Below the pieces are notes generated by a model. It was not told the origin of the DNA. It did no database searches and worked only from the letters and a program-made list of their open reading frames with translations. 64,000 nt of DNA from Octadecabacter sp. SW4 (GTDB lineage Bacteria; Pseudomonadota; Alphaproteobacteria; Rhodobacterales; Rhodobacteraceae), in contig NZ_CP042819.1 of the NCBI RefSeq assembly GCF_008065155.1, positions 2,362,922 through 2,426,921 on the forward strand. Reading direction: 5' to 3'. This document shows, one piece after another, positions 1 through 7,627 of this stretch; the stretch's first letter is position 1; every line of letters starts with the position of its first letter. The position numbers and the translations under genes were made by a program.

Positions 1-444
1 AGAACGATCCGGGGGATCAGCTGTTTCGACACTGTCAGGCGTCGCGGCGTTGTCAGTTTCAGGGGCCTGTTGGGCGGCTGACGCACTTGGCGTTTCCCAA
101 AGCAATTCTGCCGAAGCGGCCACTTCGGCGATTTCACCTGCCTGATCGTCGTCTTGGTGATCTTCGTCAACTGTGGCGGGACTTGCCGCAACGTCCACGC
201 TTGCATCCTCGGCAGGGGACGGCGCGACGTCATCGTCCTCGGCCACGCGAAACGCGGGCGTCAGCACCAGACGATCAGGCGTCGTCGCCTCGCCGTCGGG
301 GGCATCGGGCGCAGCTTCGGCGGTGCCTTCCGCCTCGGTCTCGGCGTTCGAATCGCGCGCGCGCGACTTGTCGCCATCGCTGACGAGCCTGCGGATAGAG
401 GATAAAACATCCTCAATTTCAACATTTGTTACCGGATCGGACAT
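1..444 (-). CDS. PopZ/DUF2497-like acidic protein, N-terminal part (runs off window)
   Basis: Reading from ATG at 444 the frame stays open for 148 codons to the window edge, so the C-terminus is outside. Residues 9-20 (EIEDVLSSIRRL) resemble the N-terminal helix of the DUF2497/PopZ family (typically ME-E-ILASIRR-I). The remainder is a low-complexity acidic, Ala/Pro-rich stretch, as in the PopZ linker, a pole-organising scaffold. The order pcm, tolC, DUF2497 gene (then valS in other alphaproteobacteria) is a family-level context that supports the call. The oligomerisation region that would prove it is not visible. Confidence 0.6.
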   Translation of the reverse strand, partial: MSDPVTNVEIEDVLSSIRRLVSDGDKSRARDSNAETEAEGTAEAAPDAPDGEATTPDRLVLTPAFRVAEDDDVAPSPAEDASVDVAASPATVDEDHQDDDQAGEIAEVAASAELLWETPSASAAQQAPETDNAATPDSVETADPPDRS

Positions 445-519
445 TGTTCATCCTGCTTGAGCCTCACCCTGACTGTAACGCCTTGCGCGCGGTCTGCCAA
501 CCGATAGCAGGGATTTGAG

Positions 520-1878
520 CTATTCTCCGAGCGCGCGCAGCACACGATCAAGGGCGCGACCCTGTTCGGACAGGGCGGCGGGTGCCTCATCCACCAGCTT
601 GTAATAGGCTGACGGGTCATAGGTTTGCACGGCCAGCCCAAGGTGTTGCGCATTCAAAAGGCCCATCGCGGCGAGTACCGAATAGGTCGCGACAACCTCG
701 TCCGACTGGGCGGAAATCATGCTGGCCTGTGCGTCGAGCAATTCCTGTTCGGCGTTCAGCACATCCAGGGTCGTGCGTGCACCTAGGGTCGCCTCTTCGC
801 GCACACCTTGAAAGGCCACGCGGGCGGCACGGATCTGGCGATCAAAGGCATCGCGGCTGGCACGGGCCACGGCCAAAAGGGCATAGGCATTGCCAACCTG
901 CTGTTCGACCGCGGCGCGGGTTATGTGCAATCCGGCGCGTTCCGCGTCACGGCGGGCCATTTGCTGGCGAATCTGGCTGGCAAGCCGACCACCGGCGTAA
1001 ATCGGGCCACTGACGGTGACACCGACGCTTTCGGTCGCCTCCCCGTCGGACACGGCAACGCGGCCGTTCAGGTTCACGCTCGGACCAGTCGCTGCTTCGG
1101 CGCGGCGGATATTCAGTTCGGCGGCGGACACGCGGTGCTGCTGGCCCAGCAAATCGGGGTGGTTGCGCACGGCAAAGGCACGCGCGGCGGCCAGGTCATA
1201 GGATAGCGGCGCGGGCGCGGCAGGTTGCAGATTGTCGGGGCGGCGCCCCACAACGGCATTAAATTCCTCGGAGGCCTGAACAAGGCTCCCCTCGGCGGCG
1301 GACAAAAGGCTTCGCGCAGCGGCAAGGCGCGCCTCGGCCAGGGCCACATCGGTGCGCGTCACCTCGCCCACATCAAAGCGATCCTGGGCGGCCCGAAACT
1401 CCTGCGTGATCACCCGCACGTTGTTCTGGCGCAGGCTTAGAAATTCGACGGCACTACGCACGTTGACATAGGCCTGCACCGTGCGCAGCAGCACCTGCTG
1501 TTCCACGCTCATCAGGGTCTGGCGGGTCGCCAGCACCAGTTCCTTTTGCGCCTCGGTCGCGAAATTTGAGGCACCACCGTCGTAAATCAGCAAGTCAGCG
1601 GAAATCTGATAGGAGTTTGTCAGAGAATCCGCACCCGACGACGGGCTGCCGGTATATTGCGCCGAAGCCGCCCAGCTGATCACCGGCCGCAAGGCCGCCA
1701 GCGATTGCGCGACATCTTCGTCAGCGGCCCGCAAAAGGGCGCGGTTCTGGTCCAGAAGGCCACTGTTTTCATAGGCATCCGCCAATGCATCAGCGAGCGT
1801 TTCCGCTGTCGCAACAAGGGGTGCCAAAAGAACCGACGAGGCAAGACAAATTGCCGAGATTGCGTGGCGTAGACCCAT
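520..1878 (-). CDS. tolC: TolC-family outer membrane efflux protein
   Basis: The 452-aa product begins with a signal peptide (about residues 1-25, ending LVATA) and matches the outer membrane efflux protein architecture: two long alpha-helical repeats, the first ending in the ARLAAARS segment and the second containing NAEQELLDAQ. TolC trimers form the outer-membrane channel and periplasmic tunnel for type I secretion and RND/ABC efflux. Length is normal for the family. It lies between the PopZ-like gene and the pcm-like gene on the same strand; no pump or adaptor gene is adjacent, so its partner is encoded elsewhere. Confidence 0.93.
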   Translation of the reverse strand: MGLRHAISAICLASSVLLAPLVATAETLADALADAYENSGLLDQNRALLRAADEDVAQSLAALRPVISWAASAQYTGSPSSGADSLTNSYQISADLLIYDGGASNFATEAQKELVLATRQTLMSVEQQVLLRTVQAYVNVRSAVEFLSLRQNNVRVITQEFRAAQDRFDVGEVTRTDVALAEARLAAARSLLSAAEGSLVQASEEFNAVVGRRPDNLQPAAPAPLSYDLAAARAFAVRNHPDLLGQQHRVSAAELNIRRAEAATGPSVNLNGRVAVSDGEATESVGVTVSGPIYAGGRLASQIRQQMARRDAERAGLHITRAAVEQQVGNAYALLAVARASRDAFDRQIRAARVAFQGVREEATLGARTTLDVLNAEQELLDAQASMISAQSDEVVATYSVLAAMGLLNAQHLGLAVQTYDPSAYYKLVDEAPAALSEQGRALDRVLRALGE

Positions 1879-1937
1879 AGCAGGTATCCCTAACCGTTTG
1901 TAATAACTTCAAAACGCAGCATATCGCTACGCGGACA

Positions 1938-2591
1938 TTATAGCGCGAAGGCGGCGTCCTTGGCAAATCCGGCGGCGACCGGCGCGCCGGCATTGAACGC
2001 AAACCGCCACGTCACTCGACCATCCAGCTTGTGACCGATCCGCACAACACCAAGAGCCGATTCGGCAAAGACAACCGCGATCCGGCCACCTTCCTTCAAC
2101 TGATCCAACAGCGTCTGTGGCACCTGTTCGGCGGCACCTTGCAAGATGATGATATCATAGGGGCCGCTTTTCTTGGCCCCTTCATTTAGCGGACCTTCCA
2201 CAACTGCGGCATTATCGACACCATGTTCAGACAGGTTCTGCTGGGCCTCGGCAACACGGTCGCTGTCATCTTCAACGGCCACGACGAAATCGGCCATCTG
2301 CGCCAGCACGGCCGTGGAATAGCCCAGACCGCACCCCAGATCGAGCACAATATCAGCCGGATCAACCATCAGCGCGTCCAGCATCTTGGCAAATGTGCGC
2401 GGCTCAAGCACGGTGCGACCACCGGCTAACATGATGTTTTCGCCCACATAAGCAGACTCGGCCTTGTCAGCGGGCAGGTATTCTTCGCGCGGGACGGACA
2501 GCATGGCATCAATGATAGGGAACTTGGTCACATCGGACGGACGGACCTGGGTGTCGACCATCATTGTGCGGCGGGATGCATAGTCGGCCAA
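1938..2591 (-). CDS. pcm: Protein-L-isoaspartate O-methyltransferase-like protein
   Basis: SAM-dependent methyltransferase of the PCMT family, which repairs isoaspartyl residues. Visible are the N-terminal RRTMMVDTQVRPSDV block typical of alphaproteobacterial members, VPREEYLP, and the SAM-binding motif I VLDLGCGLGYSTAVLAQ. No in-frame ATG suits the start; TTG at 2589-2591 (LADYASRR) with GAAAGAG upstream fits the family N-terminus. A further TTG at 2634-2636 would add 15 residues. It sits immediately upstream of tolC on the same strand. In alphaproteobacteria many such proteins next to tolC lack demonstrated isoaspartate activity. Confidence 0.88.
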   Translation of the reverse strand: MADYASRRTMMVDTQVRPSDVTKFPIIDAMLSVPREEYLPADKAESAYVGENIMLAGGRTVLEPRTFAKMLDALMVDPADIVLDLGCGLGYSTAVLAQMADFVVAVEDDSDRVAEAQQNLSEHGVDNAAVVEGPLNEGAKKSGPYDIIILQGAAEQVPQTLLDQLKEGGRIAVVFAESALGVVRIGHKLDGRVTWRFAFNAGAPVAAGFAKDAAFAL

Positions 2592-2707
2592 AGCTAAACT
2601 CTTTCGTTCATAATCGGTTGATTTGTGATGCCACAATCCGTGCGCGGGGGCAACGCCTCATCACCGCTTGCACCACCCGCAATGCTGGTATATCCGGCCC
2701 ATGCTTC

Positions 2708-2781
2708 GGCGAGTTGGCGGAGTGGTTACGCAGCGGATTGCAAATCCGTGTACACCGGTTCGATTCCGGTACTCGCCTCCA
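2708..2781 (+). tRNA. tRNA-Cys (anticodon GCA)
   Basis: A 74-nt cloverleaf: acceptor GGCGAGT pairs with ACTCGCC, anticodon loop TTGCAAA (2738-2744) with GCA at 2740-2742, T-arm CCGGTTCGATTCCGG, encoded CCA at 2779-2781. Its 3' 47 nt are the integration target of the island that follows; the gene stays intact after integration because the element restores the 3' end. Confidence 0.97.
2735..2781 (+). repeat. attL: tRNA-Cys 3' segment, copy 1 of 3
   Basis: 47-bp segment covering the anticodon arm through CCA. It is repeated exactly at 32523-32569 and with one mismatch at 33275-33321. The direct repeat, the tRNA target and the adjacent tyrosine integrase together identify an attachment site. Confidence 0.93.
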
Positions 2782-2790
2782 ATAAAATCA

Positions 2791-2804
2791 ATGACTTGCG
2801 TCAT
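2791..2804 (+). repeat. Small hairpin next to attL, with a covarying counterpart at 32580-32593
   Basis: ATGAC-TTGC-GTCAT. The same hairpin occurs 10 nt after copy 2 of the att site as ATCAC-TTGC-GTGAT, with a compensated G-C to C-G change. The surrounding 22 bp match at 19 positions. It may be an integrase arm site, a tRNA 3' processing signal or a weak terminator. Confidence 0.6.
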
Positions 2805-2849
2805 CCTTCCTCTCCTTCACTGCCATTTTTGAAACAACCGTTGAAACTT

Positions 2850-3881
2850 TCACGTTTCGGTCTTGCTTCGTTCCATTTGATTTCTTGCCTCTTGAGCGCG
2901 CTTCGCGAGCTCTCTTTGCCGGATCGGGCCACCGTACTTTTTCAGCATCTCAACGCCTGAGTGGCCGGTAACAGCCTTGACCATCTCGTCATCACATCCA
3001 GCCAAATACAGCTCGATCGTCGCATTTTTCCTGAGCCCGTGGGTTTTGTAGTAGCTCGCCTTCTCGTGCTTCATCTTCTTTTTGATGGCACGCATTTCCT
3101 CGGCAACGATACGGTAGCTCACTGGTCGACCTTTCGCGTCGGTCACAACAGTGCCGTCCGTTCGTGCGAGCCCGTCGAGATGGGCTTTCAAGCGGTCGGT
3201 GAGCGGGATCCACAACGGCTTGTCGGTTTTTCCCTGCGTAAAATCGAATCCTTCATCGGAGAAGTGCTCCCACTTCATCTTCACGACATCGCCAATTCGT
3301 TGGCCTGTACCAATGCAAAGCTCATAGACCAGCCGCGCCCTTTTTGAAGCCAGCGCTTCGAACTCGGCCCGAACATCATCTGGCCAAGGCTCCCAGCCGT
3401 CGCTCTGCTGCTTGAAAAGCGGAATACCCTTCGCCGGATTGCCGTGCTCTTTCTTGATGAAGCCGATCAACCGGGCGTGATTCATCAGGACGACCATGAC
3501 CTGGACAAGATAGTTGGCTTGCCGCCAATGATCCGCATTGGCGCGGTGCAGTTCGTAGATGTGATGGGTTTCGATCCTCGCGGGGTCTTTGTCGGCCCAG
3601 ATCTCTCGAATATGGCTGATATACCGCCGATAGTCGGATCTGGTACGGGGCTTCAGCTTCTTGTACGCGTCGCTTTCGTAGTAGCTGAGAATCAACGCCT
3701 CAAAATTGCGTTTCACCGGCGCAGGCGCTGGTTTTCCCTTCAGCAGGCGATTGTAGTGATCCCAAAATTCCGGGGTGCCCGCTTCCTCGTGCATCATGAC
3801 CGAGATACCGCGTGAACGCCGGATGAACCGGAGATACCCCCGGTCATTGTAGACGTATTTGGGCAAGCTCTTGCGAGTCAT
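2850..3881 (-). CDS. int: Tyrosine recombinase / phage-type integrase
   Basis: 343 aa. The C-terminal catalytic domain holds the expected residues: R195 in GTGQRIGDV, K218 in QGKTDKP, H281 and R284 in THGLRKNATIE, H307 in TGHSG and nucleophile Y316 in KKYGG. The N-terminal part (about 55-145) is the SAM-like core-binding domain. It lies 69 bp from the end of tRNA-Cys and points toward it, the usual arrangement for an integrase that recognises a tRNA 3' end. It overlaps the upstream 63-aa gene by ATGA, so the two are probably co-translated. It should catalyse insertion and excision of island 1. Confidence 0.95.
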   Translation of the reverse strand: MTRKSLPKYVYNDRGYLRFIRRSRGISVMMHEEAGTPEFWDHYNRLLKGKPAPAPVKRNFEALILSYYESDAYKKLKPRTRSDYRRYISHIREIWADKDPARIETHHIYELHRANADHWRQANYLVQVMVVLMNHARLIGFIKKEHGNPAKGIPLFKQQSDGWEPWPDDVRAEFEALASKRARLVYELCIGTGQRIGDVVKMKWEHFSDEGFDFTQGKTDKPLWIPLTDRLKAHLDGLARTDGTVVTDAKGRPVSYRIVAEEMRAIKKKMKHEKASYYKTHGLRKNATIELYLAGCDDEMVKAVTGHSGVEMLKKYGGPIRQRELAKRAQEARNQMERSKTET

Positions 3882-4069
3882 TCGCCCATTCTCAGGTCAC
3901 TGTTGAGAAAGTCGTCTGCCGCCTCTGGCGCGACCATGTTGGCATCGACGATCACGCTGCCATCGGGCTTGATCTCGAATTTCGCGCGCTGCCAGCCTGC
4001 CTCCCGCGCCTCGCGGATAAAGGCAGAGGCTGCCTGTTTCGCCTTTGTCTGTGCACTTGCTTTGGTCAT
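3878..4069 (-). CDS. Small hypothetical protein coupled to the integrase
   Basis: 63 aa, overlapping the integrase start by 4 nt (ATGA). The N-terminal half is Lys/Ala-rich and helical, followed by KFEIKPDGSVIVDANMV, a probable beta hairpin. No family recognised. Position and coupling suggest a recombination accessory (directionality factor or integrase regulator), but it lacks an obvious winged-helix or MerR-like excisionase motif, so this is inference only. Confidence 0.65.
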   Translation of the reverse strand: MTKASAQTKAKQAASAFIREAREAGWQRAKFEIKPDGSVIVDANMVAPEAADDFLNSDLRMGE

Positions 4070-4093
4070 CGTATCGGTACCCCACTAACCCTG

Positions 4094-4288
4094 TTAACAA
4101 CGCGCATTATCACCCTGATCCATATTGATTTTTCCAACTGATCCAAGCGTGGATCGCCTGTCTTTGGCTGCCCGAATGGCACGGATCACTTCTGAATTTT
4201 GGGAGTTTCCATTTCGATCAGACTCCGCCTTGATCCACTCTTTAAGCTCTTGCGGAAGCCGAAGCTGCATTGGTTTACGACTGTTCAT
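4094..4288 (-). CDS. Arc/CopG-like ribbon-helix-helix regulator
   Basis: 64 aa from the ATG at 4288, preceded by a strong GGGAGGC ribosome site; an upstream ATG at 4312 in the same frame has no such site. MQLRLPQELKEWIKAESDRN followed by a NSEVIRAIR helix is the ribbon-helix-helix pattern of Arc-type DNA-binding domains. It is transcribed away from a second RHH gene at 4373, and the space between holds palindromes probably bound by one or both proteins. Confidence 0.82.
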   Translation of the reverse strand: MNSRKPMQLRLPQELKEWIKAESDRNGNSQNSEVIRAIRAAKDRRSTLGSVGKINMDQGDNARC

Positions 4289-4319
4289 GAAACGCCTCCC
4301 GGTTGAAACCATAGCCCGT

Positions 4320-4370
4320 TAGTGGCACTTAGCCACTATTGCGTCAATCGATTCTTATGGCACAGTGCCA
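4320..4370. promoter_or_regulatory. Twin palindromes between divergent RHH genes
   Basis: TAGTGGC-ACTTA-GCCACTA (4320-4338) and TGGCAC-A-GTGCCA (4358-4370) are perfect inverted repeats sharing the TGGCAC core. The second abuts the ATG at 4373, so a bound repressor would block initiation of that gene. They are good candidate operators for the flanking RHH proteins. Confidence 0.65.
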
Positions 4371-4372
4371 CC

Positions 4373-4687
4373 ATGCCAGAACAAAGCTCTCAAAATCAGG
4401 ATAAATTCATCGTGCGGCTGCCAGATGGCCTGCGCGATCGAATACGCCTCGCAGCTGAGGCCAACCATCGCAGCATGAATGCTGAGGTCGTTGCCCTCCT
4501 CGAAGAAAACTATCCGGCTCCTGTGCCGGAAAAATTGGATGACCCCGCAGCGAGGTTACTCTTCTGGCTTGCCAAACGCATCCGCCGAAGGAACCCGAAG
4601 CCAGGGACGCCAAGGGACAAACAAGCCGCCCTATATGAGCGAATTGCGGGCGATATCGCGGAGCGTATGAAGGACATCGGCGACTAG
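4373..4687 (+). CDS. Arc-family ribbon-helix-helix protein
   Basis: 104 aa from ATG 4373. KFIVRLPDGLRDRIRLAAEA then HRSMNAEVVALLEENY is a classic Arc-like DNA-binding domain (strand with alternating F-V-L, then two helices with the RSMNAE turn). The basic C-terminal extension (KRIRRRNPKP) is not part of the domain. No ribosome site is visible before the ATG; the operator-like palindrome occupies that space, so the message may be leaderless or start slightly upstream. Confidence 0.85.
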   Translation: MPEQSSQNQDKFIVRLPDGLRDRIRLAAEANHRSMNAEVVALLEENYPAPVPEKLDDPAARLLFWLAKRIRRRNPKPGTPRDKQAALYERIAGDIAERMKDIGD

Positions 4688-4689
4688 CC

Positions 4690-5331
4690 CTAGTAGGCCA
4701 CCCACTCATATCCATGGTTGCCTTCGTGATCTTCCCATTCGACACCGACCCCGCGCCGCCAATTTGATGACGAACAGCGCCGTGACGGCAGAACCCATTT
4801 CGGGGCAGCTGCTGGTGTCGTGCGCTGCCAACCGAATTCGCCCTGCGTGCCGTAGGTCCCGAGACGCATGTTGTAGCTCTCAGAGCAATCATCGTCGCGA
4901 CCGCGCTCGCGATGGCTGTAGTACCGAACATCCCAGACGCGGATCGAGCGGACAAAATCAAATTCCAGACCGCTAATGTCGATATCGGCACCGCTTTCAG
5001 CCACCTGAGCCTGAATAACCTGGGCGAGTGTCTGACCATTGTGGTTGCTGACCTCCCAGATCTTCGGGGCCGTGCTTTGCAAAGGCGCACGCTCAGAAAC
5101 ACCCATCGGACAACGCCAGATTTGCAGCGGCGGCTCAATCGGCCAGGGCGTGATCCGGCGGATAAACACGGCACGGGCATGGGCACATTCTGCTGATGCA
5201 GGCCACCCACCAGCCAGGCAAAGCAGAATGGCGCAGTCGACCTGATAGGCTTTCGCCGCCTGCGGAGCCACGCTGCAGAAAAGAGCCATCACGGCTCCAA
5301 CAACCCAATTCCTGATGAACCAGCACCACAT
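4690..5331 (-). CDS. Exported Cys-rich hypothetical protein
   Basis: 213 aa with a signal-peptide-like N-terminus (hydrophobic VVGAVMALFCSVAPQAAKA). The mature part starts YQVDCAILLCLAGGWPAS and contains several cysteines (CAHARAVFIRRITPWPIEP, DDDCSESYN), suggesting a disulfide-bonded periplasmic protein. I know proteins with this motif only as hypotheticals found near roseobacter T4SS clusters; a role in conjugation is inferred. No catalytic motif is visible. The tail is convergent with the RHH gene, 2 nt apart. Confidence 0.75.
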   Translation of the reverse strand: MWCWFIRNWVVGAVMALFCSVAPQAAKAYQVDCAILLCLAGGWPASAECAHARAVFIRRITPWPIEPPLQIWRCPMGVSERAPLQSTAPKIWEVSNHNGQTLAQVIQAQVAESGADIDISGLEFDFVRSIRVWDVRYYSHRERGRDDDCSESYNMRLGTYGTQGEFGWQRTTPAAAPKWVLPSRRCSSSNWRRGVGVEWEDHEGNHGYEWVAY

Positions 5332-5441
5332 ATCAATAGTTTCCTTTTGATTACATTACTGCATTATTGACACATTACTTCCTCCCTCCCCCTCTACACC
5401 ATATGCGAGCATGCCCTTTGTGAGGCTCGCGCGCGTTTTGT

Positions 5442-5453
5442 GGAATATATTCC
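5442..5453. promoter_or_regulatory. Palindrome upstream of XRE regulator
   Basis: GGAATATATTCC, a perfect 12-bp palindrome 36 bp before the XRE start, in an AT-rich gap between divergent genes. Candidate autoregulatory operator; no experimental motif is known to me for this family. Confidence 0.4.
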
Positions 5454-5489
5454 GTAGAGCGGTTCTTGTGATCTGGCCGAATAGAGGCC

Positions 5490-5702
5490 ATGGAATTAAG
5501 GGAACGAGTAGGGTTAAATGTCCGGAATCTCAGAAGTTCCAGAGGATTAAGCCAAGAACAACTAGCGTTAGCTGCGGATGTGGATCGCAGCTATATCAGC
5601 GAGATCGAACTCGCCAAAAATTCAGCATCAATCGATGTTCTGGAGCGGATTGCGGATGCTCTCGGCGTCGATCCCAAGGAATTGTTTAACGAGAGGGGCT
5701 AG
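5490..5702 (+). CDS. XRE-family transcriptional regulator
   Basis: 70 aa, essentially one helix-turn-helix domain: RNLRSSRGLSQEQLALAADVDRSYISEIE is the canonical XRE/Cro-CI pattern (SQEQLA recognition turn, RSYISEIE recognition helix), ending DALGVDPKELFN. It resembles small C-protein-like regulators in restriction or plasmid loci, but no nuclease or methylase is adjacent. A 66-aa gene follows after 2 nt and is probably co-transcribed. Confidence 0.9.
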   Translation: MELRERVGLNVRNLRSSRGLSQEQLALAADVDRSYISEIELAKNSASIDVLERIADALGVDPKELFNERG

Positions 5703-5704
5703 TT

Positions 5705-5905
5705 TTGCCCAAACTTGAGAGTGTTCGCACAACGGCCGAAGCCATCGGCCGCATTACGTGTATCAAGACAGGCGAAGAAATCGGCCTGCTGTATCAGTGG
5801 GATAACGGCGAGACACAAGCAGCGCTATACAATGGCAGCCGCCCTAAAACACCACTCTGCTCGGATCATTCCCCTGAACCGGACCTTGGCGCAAAACGCA
5901 GCTAA
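5705..5905 (+). CDS. Small hypothetical protein downstream of XRE gene
   Basis: 66 aa starting at TTG 5705, preceded by GAGAGGGG at ideal spacing inside the end of the XRE gene. IGRITCIKTGEEIGLLYQWDNGETQ looks like a compact beta-rich domain; the C-terminus is disordered. No family recognised. Coupling with the XRE regulator suggests a two-gene regulatory unit of unknown purpose. Confidence 0.6.
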   Translation: MPKLESVRTTAEAIGRITCIKTGEEIGLLYQWDNGETQAALYNGSRPKTPLCSDHSPEPDLGAKRS

Positions 5906-6121
5906 CGGCCGGAACGAGCCCATTCTGTAAGTTCGATTTTCTCGCTGCGTGCGCGCGCGGCACAAAGATTGCTGCGGCCGCGAGAAAGCGATGCCAATTT
6001 GCTCCGGGAAATGCGGCCATTCAGTCGGGTCGCGGCCAAGTGAGCTACCCCCCCGAAATTCGGACACTGACGTAAGCTACGATTTGTTGTCTGCTGATCT
6101 TCGACGAGAAGGAGATCAGAG

Positions 6122-6415
6122 ATGTCGAAACGGAAGCAGCATGCGCCTGAGTTCAAGGCGAAGGTGGCGCTTGAGGCGCTGAAGGGTGAGCAGACGGTGG
6201 CCGAGCTGGCGAGCCGGTTCGGGGTTCATCCGACGATGATCCACGGCTGGAAGAAAGCCTTGCTGGAAGGCGCATCCGGCGTGTTCGAGCGCGGCGGCAA
6301 ACAGGCACCCGGGATTGACGAAGAGCAACTGAAAGAGTTGCACGCCAAGATCGGGGAGTTGGCAGTGGCCAATGATTTTTTGTCCAGAAAGCTCAAGCCG
6401 TGGACCGGCAAGTGA
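6122..6415 (+). CDS. IS3-family transposase OrfA (HTH)
   Basis: 97 aa. HAPEFKAKVALEALKGEQTV-AELASRFGVHPTMIHGWKK is the IS3 OrfA helix-turn-helix that binds the element ends; the C-terminal half is a leucine-zipper-like helix. T TTT TTG at 6376-6382 is a canonical -1 slippery heptamer. The orfB frame is open from 6376 after a TGA, so an OrfAB fusion transposase is expected by programmed frameshifting. Confidence 0.93.
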   Translation: MSKRKQHAPEFKAKVALEALKGEQTVAELASRFGVHPTMIHGWKKALLEGASGVFERGGKQAPGIDEEQLKELHAKIGELAVANDFLSRKLKPWTGK

Positions 6416-7275
6416 GGCGAAAGATGATCGAGCCGGGCAATCCCGGGCTGTCGATTGGCAAGCAGTGCAGGCTGCTGTCGATCTCGCGGTCGTCGTTCTA
6501 TTACGCGCCCAGGGGCGAGACGGCGCTGAACCTCGCGCTCATGCGCCAGATTGATGAACAATTCCTTGAGACACCGTTCTACGGCGTGCGCCAGATGACG
6601 TGGCACCTGCGCAACGAGGGCCATCTGGTCAATGAAAAGCGCATTCGTCGTCTGATGCGGCTGATGGGCCTGATGCCGATCTACCAGAAACCCAACACCA
6701 GCAAGGCTGCCAAGGGTCACAAGACCTACCCCTATCTGCTGCGTAGCCTGCGGGTGGACCGCCCGAACCAGGTCTGGTGCGCCGATATCACCTATCTGCC
6801 AATGCGGCGCGGGTTCCTGTATCTAGTCGCGGTCATGGACTGGCACACGCGCAAGGTTCTGGCGTGGCGCATCTCGAACACGCTGGAGGCTGACTTCTGC
6901 GTCGAGGCGCTGAACGAGGCGATCCACCGCTTCGGCCCGCCCGGGATCATGAACACCGACCAGGGCAGCCAGTTCACGTCGTTTGCCTGGACAGACCGGT
7001 TGCGCCGCTCCGGCGTGCGCATCTCAATGGATGGCAAAGGCCGGTTCCTCGACAACATCTTCGTGGAACGGCTCTGGCGGAGCCTGAAATACGAGTGCGT
7101 CTACCTGCACGCCTGGGAGAGCGGATCACAGGCCAGGGCAGGCGTCGGCAAGTGGATCGAGTTCTACAATCGCAAGCGCCCGCATTCCGCCCTTGGCGGC
7201 AAACCCCCAGCCGTGGTCTATTGGCTGAGAAATGATGAAACCCAAACCGATCAGCAGGAGCACAGAGTAGCTTAA
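6400..7275 (+). CDS. IS3-family transposase OrfB (DDE integrase)
   Basis: 291 aa from GTG 6400, but physiologically made as the OrfAB frameshift product. The rve integrase core has D in VWCADITYL, D in IMNTDQGSQFTS and E in NIFVERLWRSLKYE; the HTH_21-like segment FYGVRQMTWHLRNEG precedes it. The terminal RPHSALGGKPPAVVY is the usual IS3 end. The frame is intact, so the copy may still be active. Confidence 0.93.
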   Translation: MDRQVRRKMIEPGNPGLSIGKQCRLLSISRSSFYYAPRGETALNLALMRQIDEQFLETPFYGVRQMTWHLRNEGHLVNEKRIRRLMRLMGLMPIYQKPNTSKAAKGHKTYPYLLRSLRVDRPNQVWCADITYLPMRRGFLYLVAVMDWHTRKVLAWRISNTLEADFCVEALNEAIHRFGPPGIMNTDQGSQFTSFAWTDRLRRSGVRISMDGKGRFLDNIFVERLWRSLKYECVYLHAWESGSQARAGVGKWIEFYNRKRPHSALGGKPPAVVYWLRNDETQTDQQEHRVA

Positions 7276-7486
7276 ATTACGCCGGAACCTGTCCAATGAT
7301 TGGGGAGTAGCTCATAAAGTGTTTCCCAGTGATCGCGATAAAGTATACATCTGCGCCGTGTAGATCAGATTTATCCTTGAGAAAGGCCGGTTGGGCGACA
7401 CCGACCGCTGAGCAACGATCAAGCTTCCGCACATGCGAAAAATGCTGCGTCAGCAGTAGCTGCGGCTGCATAAGTCCGGTTTTCCC

Positions 7487-7594
7487 GCGTTGGAGACCTT
7501 CGCCGCAGCTTTGTTGAACGACAGCTTTCTCTATGTGAGGACGGGTATCATTTCCTCATATCATCCAGGAACTCCAGAACGCGCGCATAGTCTT
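7487..7594. repeat. Direct repeat, left copy (partner at 17071-17178)
   Basis: 108 bp aligning without gaps to 17071-17178 with about 18 differences (about 83 percent identity by eye). The similarity stops exactly where IS-B begins, which fixes the IS edge. The pair brackets about 9.5 kb of cargo. Confidence 0.85.
7548..7593 (-). pseudogene. 3' remnant of a second copy of the 95-aa secreted protein gene
   Basis: The last 15 codons (QDYARVLEFLDDMRK, stop at 7548) match the end of the intact gene at 17132-17419 (EDYARVLELLDGVRK). The rest has been replaced by IS-B at 7594, and nothing beyond the other end of IS-B continues the gene, so an IS-associated deletion is likely. Confidence 0.85.
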
Positions 7595-7627
7595 GGCGTG
7601 CCCCCATTGGGTGGTCCGGTTTGATTG

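Larger units (their letters stand above)
6041..7314 (+). mobile_element. IS3-family insertion sequence (IS-A)
   Basis: 1274 bp. The left end TGAGCTACCCCCCC (6041) and right end, read on the other strand as TGAGCTACTCCCC (ending 7314), are imperfect terminal inverted repeats; a secondary inner TAAGCTAC is also shared. It encodes overlapping orfA and orfB with a slippery T6G. No clear target duplication is seen (AAG left, TAA right), suggesting later rearrangement at one edge. Confidence 0.88.
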
